Source: Dehalococcoidia bacterium UBA1151 (GTDB taxonomy: Bacteria > Chloroflexota > Dehalococcoidia > Lucifugimonadales > Lucifugimonadaceae). Taken from it: a stretch of DNA of 16,904 nt. Shown in pieces: positions 13,171 through 16,904 of the stretch (the stretch's first letter is position 1; each line of letters opens with the position of its first letter). The translations under genes and the position numbers were made by a program. The notes below the pieces were generated by a model that searched no databases, was not told the origin of the DNA, and saw only the letters and a program-made list of their open reading frames with translations. The stretch covers positions 4,620 to 21,523 of the forward strand of contig DBZV01000165.1 of NCBI GenBank assembly GCA_002311865.1. Reading direction: 5' to 3'.

Positions 13171-13938
13171 CTAACGGAACAGATCGCGCTCGGCGTCACG
13201 CAATAGCGCCTGCCCGTTTCCGTTTTCATTATCGTCCCTGGCCCCAACCGTCATCTCCAGTCCACGCACTATTGCTACCGGGACGCGCCCAAACTCGCCC
13301 ATCACCAGTTGTGCGGCGGATGCGATTTCATCGGCTATGGATACCATAGTCGACTTTAGCGGCACTCCATGATCGTCAGATTGCCCTCGGTAGTCACCCA
13401 AGGGGTAGAAACCGGAGACGCCGATGGCCACGTTCACGCTTCCCATTCGCCACGGCCGATTGAAGCTGTCTGACACGATTACCCCAATGCGGCTGCCAAA
13501 CCTCGCTTCGAGCGCCCGCCTGATTCCAGACGCCGATACATCAGCGTCCACCGGCAAGAGTGTGACCACACCGTCGCCCAACACGTTGGATGCATCTATC
13601 CCGGCATTCGCGCACACGAATCCGTGAATCGTCTCAGTGATCAACACGCCCTGATCCATCCGGACGATACGGTTCGACTGGCTAAGTATTAGCTCGACAA
13701 GCGCCGGAGTGTGGCCGGTCGCATCGGCAACGCGTATTGCCTCTTCAGATGGTGAAACATCCCGCAGCGCAGCGATGGCCCCTTCCGCTTTTGACACCAC
13801 TTTCTGGGCGACAACCAAGATGTCGCCTGGCTCTACCCCGATAGGAGCAGCAGCCTCACAGATGAGGTCTGCAAGTTCATCACCTGGCTCGATATCGGGT
13901 ATTCCAGGGATACCAATCACCGTGAACGATTCAGTCAC
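13171..13938 (-). CDS. cofE: Coenzyme F420-0:L-glutamate ligase
   Basis: 255 residues. It catalyses GTP-dependent addition of L-glutamate(s) to the lactyl phosphate side chain of F420-0, forming gamma-linked oligoglutamate. Family motifs in order: GIPDIEPGDELADLI (12-26), DILVVAQKVVSKAEG (39-53), IGVIVSDSFNRPWRMGSVNVAIG (151-173, a metal/nucleotide-binding region), PLGDYRGQSDDHGVPL (179-194), ADEIASAAQLVMGE and VPVAIVRG. It is a stand-alone CofE without the FbiB-like nitroreductase domain seen in Actinobacteria. I chose GTG 13938, preceded by GTGGGA, because the homologous region begins there; the frame is open up to 14403 but that part overlaps the divergent lyase gene and is not CofE-like. 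No other F420 gene is in the window. Confidence 0.92.
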   Translation of the reverse strand: MTESFTVIGIPGIPDIEPGDELADLICEAAAPIGVEPGDILVVAQKVVSKAEGAIAALRDVSPSEEAIRVADATGHTPALVELILSQSNRIVRMDQGVLITETIHGFVCANAGIDASNVLGDGVVTLLPVDADVSASGIRRALEARFGSRIGVIVSDSFNRPWRMGSVNVAIGVSGFYPLGDYRGQSDDHGVPLKSTMVSIADEIASAAQLVMGEFGRVPVAIVRGLEMTVGARDDNENGNGQALLRDAERDLFR

Positions 13939-14031
13939 GTCCAATTCCCACGGAGAGCACCGTTTGAAAGCTTCAGCATATATCCTGTCATCCTCTGGAA
14001 ACCGACCCCTTACGCCGCAGCACAGGCAAGA
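13939..14031. other. Divergent intergenic region cofE / lyase
   Basis: 93 bases between two divergently read genes, expected to contain both promoters. TATATG-like -10 candidates occur around 13978-13984 but without a good -35 on either strand, so I do not mark specific promoters. Confidence 0.4.
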
Positions 14032-14937
14032 TTGGCGGACCGTTTGCAGCCTAGTAGTTTCAAACCACCCAGATTGAGAAATGTTCTCTTCATTCCGGGA
14101 AATCGTCGCGACATGCTTGGGAAAGCCGATCGATACTTTCCCGATGCGTTCGTCCCTGACATGGAAGACTCCGTGCCACCGGATGAGAAAGCAAACGCAC
14201 GCCAAACGGTAGCAGATGCCCTCCCGGCGATGACGCAGCTTGGCATTCCAATCATTCCCCGCGTCAACTCGTTGGAATCCGGTCACACTCAAGCGGATAT
14301 CGAGGCGGTAGTGGGACGCGGCATCACAGGCATCAGCGTGGGAAAGATACGAACACCGGAAGCGATTCAAGTGCTGGACCGATTTCTGCTTGATGCCGAG
14401 CAAGATTCGGGAACCGCGCGCGGCTCAACTTTTCTGTTCCTCTGGATAGAGACTGCAGCCGGAATCATGAATGTCACAGAGATCGTAGCCGCCAGTCCTC
14501 GAGTCCAATGGATCGCGTTTGGCGCCGATGACTTCACCGCGGACATGGAGATGCCACGGGGGAGAAACTCAGATCCTGCTGAAGAGATTGGACTTGTCTA
14601 CCCAAGATCAGCGGTGGCGATCGCCGCGAAGGCCGGCGGGATCCAGGCACTGGACACACCTTACGTGACGTATCGCGATCAAGCAGGACTTGAGCGTGAG
14701 GCGCAGTTTGCTCGCCGATTGGGCTTCACCGGGAAGTGCGCTATCCATCCATCGCAAATCGATACCATTCGGCGTGTTTACTCCCCATCAGAAGAGGAGG
14801 TTGAGTACGCCCGAAAGGTTCTTGAAGTGTGGGATGAAGCTACCAGCAGGGGGAGTGGCGCAACCACGCTGGACGGTGACCTGATCGATACACCGGTGGT
14901 GGAGCGGGCACAGCGCCTTCTGGCTTCACTGGAGTAG
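14032..14937 (+). CDS. HpcH/HpaI aldolase / CitE-like acyl-CoA lyase
   Basis: 301 residues, full length for the CitE-like branch of the HpcH/HpaI (phosphoenolpyruvate-like TIM barrel) superfamily. The signature residues are present: RNVLFIPGNRRDMLGKA near the N-terminus, DMEDSVPPDEKANAR (43-57), PRVN (Arg77), LWIETAAGIMN (metal ligand Glu140), AFGADDFTAD (metal ligand Asp167) and FTGKCAIHPSQI (232-243). Known relatives cleave or form beta-hydroxyacyl-CoA thioesters such as malyl-CoA and citramalyl-CoA; the exact substrate cannot be told. No citrate lyase alpha or gamma subunits are nearby, so it is not part of a citrate lyase complex. The start is probably TTG 14032; TTG 14044 is an alternative with a poorly spaced GGCGGA. 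It converges with the DUF2723 gene, the stops being 33 bases apart. Confidence 0.88.
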   Translation: MADRLQPSSFKPPRLRNVLFIPGNRRDMLGKADRYFPDAFVPDMEDSVPPDEKANARQTVADALPAMTQLGIPIIPRVNSLESGHTQADIEAVVGRGITGISVGKIRTPEAIQVLDRFLLDAEQDSGTARGSTFLFLWIETAAGIMNVTEIVAASPRVQWIAFGADDFTADMEMPRGRNSDPAEEIGLVYPRSAVAIAAKAGGIQALDTPYVTYRDQAGLEREAQFARRLGFTGKCAIHPSQIDTIRRVYSPSEEEVEYARKVLEVWDEATSRGSGATTLDGDLIDTPVVERAQRLLASLE

Positions 14938-14970
14938 TCGAAGAAGGCGCGGGCTCCTCAGGTCAGGGGA

Positions 14971-16605
14971 TCAGGGGAGAACGCGGCGGATTGGCCCGCG
15001 TTCTTCCAGATGATAGTTCCCCTCATAGAGATCGGTCTTCCCTGCCACCCAGACGGCTCTCGTCCCAAGGTTATAGTCGATGATAGCTCTGTTCCTGTCG
15101 AAGAACTTCTCTGGCCGTTCCTCAGGCACGCGATCAGGCGCCTGGGCACGAATATCATCCCAGTACCAGTCGTACTGCAGATGCGGCACAGAGATAACCA
15201 GAACATCGGCCTCAGGCGCCGCGACATAGGTCTGGTACCAGAGACTGAATATGGGGCCGGCCTCCGTTGCCAGGATCACGGAGCCTCGACCAGCGGTCAT
15301 GAAGGAGTCCACTGCGTACTGTTGTGCTTCTCGATCATCACTCAAATCTAACTCGCTGTAGTTCGCGAACACCGAGAACCCAGGTACTGCAGCAAGAATG
15401 GCCACGGCAATGAGGCCATCCCGCCATCGAGGCCACTCGATCAGGCCGCGCGCGGTGGCTGTACGTTGAACCGCTGATAACAGCCCAGCCATCCCCACAC
15501 CAGCGAATACGCCAAGCAGCATGAAGATCGGAATTAGGTACAGGAACGAGTCGACCGTATCGTAACCAACCGCGTAGCTGATTACGAGCATCCCGCTGGC
15601 CGCTGACGCGATCAGAAAGCCACGCCCAAGTTCGTAAACGAATGTGGCACCAACAATTGCCAGAACGATGCCGACAAACGCGTACTGTGCCAGGGCTATT
15701 TCAGCGATCTCAGATAAGCGCACAGGGATCTGCGACCCTTCAATCCCAAACTGGTACGACTGATAGATTGATCCGCTCAACATCCACCAGAAGCCATCAG
15801 CGTTCTCTGGATGACCCCAGTTCAGTAGCGGTGATTGAGAAGAGGCCAGCGGCGCGTAGAGGTATACAGACAGGCCAACCACAAGCGCCGCGGGAACCCG
15901 CCAGTCACGCAACAATCGCATGCGGCTGTCTCGATCGTTCTCCCATGTGTAACTCCACACAACCAGAGGGAATGCCAACATGGCGAGTGTCAGATGGTTT
16001 CCCAATCCAAGCCCCAGCAGCAGGGCCAGGCTAATACGCAGAAGTGGTCGGTCTCGTCCCATTTCGTGGTCTCTGTACATAGTTATCAAGCCATACAAGA
16101 GCACCGACACGAAGAGACCATTCAGCGCGTACACCTCGGTGATCGTCGACTGCGACCACAATTCTCTGGATGCGCCTACAGCCAGCGCTGCAACGAACGC
16201 GCTGAGCCATTTCGCGTGCGCTGAAAGATATCGCATTGATCCAACAAGTCCGATCAAGCGGTGTGTCGCGAGAAAAATAAACGCAACAGACAACCCGCCC
16301 AGTGTCACCGAGAAAAGGTTGCCGATCAGGGCCTCGTCCCCAAATGGTATTAGTCCAGAGAATCCCCGAAGGCCAAGTAAGTAGGTGGGATAGCCGCTGG
16401 GATGGGGGATTCCCCACGTGAACGCGGCGGTCAACAGGTCGCCGCCATCGGCACCAAGATTGCGCCAGGTGATCCCGCGGGCCATCGTCGATACGTAAAG
16501 GGCGAACGACAGTAGTCCGGCAGATGCAGCGCCAAGTACAACGCCATCGGCGCTCACATAAGCACCGAGCGCTTTCAATCTGCCATATCCAGGGGAATAG
16601 TTCAT
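14971..16605 (-). CDS. DUF2723 multi-membrane protein, putative GT-C glycosyltransferase
   Basis: 544 residues with about ten hydrophobic segments and a soluble C-terminal part from about residue 420. The DUF2723 signature is clear: an N-terminal helix, then RNLGADGGDLLTAAFTWGIPHPSGYPTYLL with acidic residues Asp53 and Asp56 and PHPSGYP (67-73), then SRELWSQSTITEVYALN around 145-162, and LGLGLGNHLTLAML. The family is related to GT-C enzymes such as protein O-mannosyltransferases that use polyprenyl-phosphate sugars at the outer membrane face; activity of this protein is inferred. ATG 16605 has no strong Shine-Dalgarno and lies only 28 bases after the terminator hairpin of the upstream surface-protein gene. 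The stop codon lies in an 8-bp tandem duplication (TCAGGGGA twice, 14963-14978). Confidence 0.88.
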   Translation of the reverse strand: MNYSPGYGRLKALGAYVSADGVVLGAASAGLLSFALYVSTMARGITWRNLGADGGDLLTAAFTWGIPHPSGYPTYLLGLRGFSGLIPFGDEALIGNLFSVTLGGLSVAFIFLATHRLIGLVGSMRYLSAHAKWLSAFVAALAVGASRELWSQSTITEVYALNGLFVSVLLYGLITMYRDHEMGRDRPLLRISLALLLGLGLGNHLTLAMLAFPLVVWSYTWENDRDSRMRLLRDWRVPAALVVGLSVYLYAPLASSQSPLLNWGHPENADGFWWMLSGSIYQSYQFGIEGSQIPVRLSEIAEIALAQYAFVGIVLAIVGATFVYELGRGFLIASAASGMLVISYAVGYDTVDSFLYLIPIFMLLGVFAGVGMAGLLSAVQRTATARGLIEWPRWRDGLIAVAILAAVPGFSVFANYSELDLSDDREAQQYAVDSFMTAGRGSVILATEAGPIFSLWYQTYVAAPEADVLVISVPHLQYDWYWDDIRAQAPDRVPEERPEKFFDRNRAIIDYNLGTRAVWVAGKTDLYEGNYHLEERGPIRRVLP

Positions 16606-16633
16606 GCGTTCTGAATCATACCGAGGTTAATCG

Positions 16634-16662
16634 AAGAGGGGACCCCGCATGGGTCCCCTCTT
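16634..16662 (-). terminator. Hairpin terminator after the LPxTG protein gene
   Basis: AAGAGGGGACCC (16634-16645) and GGGTCCCCTCTT (16651-16662) form a perfect 12-bp stem with a 5-base loop. It lies 50 bases after the stop of the LPxTG gene on the minus strand. The U-run is weak, so strand and efficiency are uncertain. A smaller hairpin (AGAAGG-AGAA-CCTTCT, 16685-16700) precedes it. Confidence 0.65.
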
Positions 16663-16712
16663 ACGTATCTACTTTCTATGGTTCAGAAGGAGAACCTTCT
16701 TTACCTGAACTT

Positions 16713-16904
16713 CTAGCTGCGAGCCCTCGCCACCTGGCGTCGGCGAACAATCGCCACACCGGATGTTACGAAGAGCAGACCCAGCACGATGAAGCCCATG
16801 ATGGCACCAGCGCCCGGTGCTACGTCGCCCGTCGCCGGGAGAACGACGTCTGTCCTCGGAGTAGCGGTTGGCAAACCAGCTGCTACAGTCGCCGTCGCCG
16901 TAGG
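16713..16904 (-). CDS. C-terminal end of a surface protein with LPxTG sorting signal (partial)
   Basis: 63 residues are visible, open to the right window edge. The order is a Thr/Ala/Pro-rich linker (PTATATVAAG and PTATPRTD), then LPATGD, then a hydrophobic segment of about 20 residues (IMGFIVLGLLFVTSGVAIV), then a basic tail RRRQVARARS and a TAG stop at 16713-16715. This is the classical tripartite cell-wall sorting signal recognised by sortases, which cut between Thr and Gly. The functional part of the protein is outside the window. The neighbouring DUF2723 gene could be involved in glycosylating such Thr-rich surface proteins, which is speculation. Confidence 0.85.
   Translation of the reverse strand, partial: PTATATVAAGLPTATPRTDVVLPATGDVAPGAGAIMGFIVLGLLFVTSGVAIVRRRQVARARS

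Noticed and set aside
13939..14403. N-terminal extension of CofE by 155 codons
   Set aside because: It overlaps the divergent CitE-like gene, which has full family motifs; CofE homology begins near GTG 13938 with a plausible ribosome binding site.
14963..14978. Tandem 8-bp duplication TCAGGGGA
   Set aside because: It is only two copies, spans the DUF2723 stop codon and has no evident role; most likely a replication slip.
16031..16417. Minus-strand open frame of 128 codons
   Set aside because: It is an alternative frame within the DUF2723 gene, whose own frame carries the family signature.
1..16904. CRISPR arrays, tRNA or rRNA genes, phage or plasmid functions
   Set aside because: Looked for regularly spaced direct repeats, cloverleaf-like segments and characteristic proteins and saw none.

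Overview
The window looks like a chromosomal segment from a bacterium of about 55-60% GC. The gene mix suggests a member of the Chloroflexota, possibly Dehalococcoidia/SAR202-like. That mix is a corrinoid uptake and nucleotide-loop assembly operon under a cobalamin riboswitch, a cofactor F420 gene (cofE), a DUF2723 membrane glycosyltransferase, an LPxTG-type wall-anchored protein and many TTG starts. The lineage is inference; no rRNA or marker gene is present.

Left edge (1-2055, minus strand): an ABC transporter of the MacB/LolD type, made of an ATPase followed by an FtsX-like permease that runs off the window. A 450-bp gap holding a foldback repeat (2231-2426) separates it from the vitamin B12 block.

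Centre (2506-12095, minus strand): a sigma70-type promoter, a cobalamin riboswitch (11877-12044) and a hairpin that covers the ribosome binding site stand in front of ten genes: btuC, btuF, btuD, cobO, cobT, cobS, cbiB, cobC, cbiP and cobU. The first nine are coupled, with overlaps or gaps of a few bases apart from the btuC-btuF spacing. Together they would import corrinoids, adenosylate them, amidate the ring to cobyric acid, attach aminopropanol, make the nucleotide loop and finish adenosylcobalamin. cobU is set apart by a second foldback element (3118-3275), so it is bracketed by two related repeats.

Right part (12110-14937): a SufR/COG2345-like winged-helix regulator with a C-terminal cysteine set (minus), a small CxH/CxxC protein (plus), cofE (minus) and a CitE-like HpcH/HpaI-family lyase (plus).

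Right edge (14971-16904, minus strand): a DUF2723 multi-membrane protein, a strong hairpin terminator, and the C-terminal end of a surface protein with an LPATG sorting signal.

The most interesting structures are the riboswitch expression platform, where three mutually exclusive pairings compete around the btuC ribosome binding site, and the paired foldback elements around cobU. I did not find an obviously unprecedented multi-gene system.
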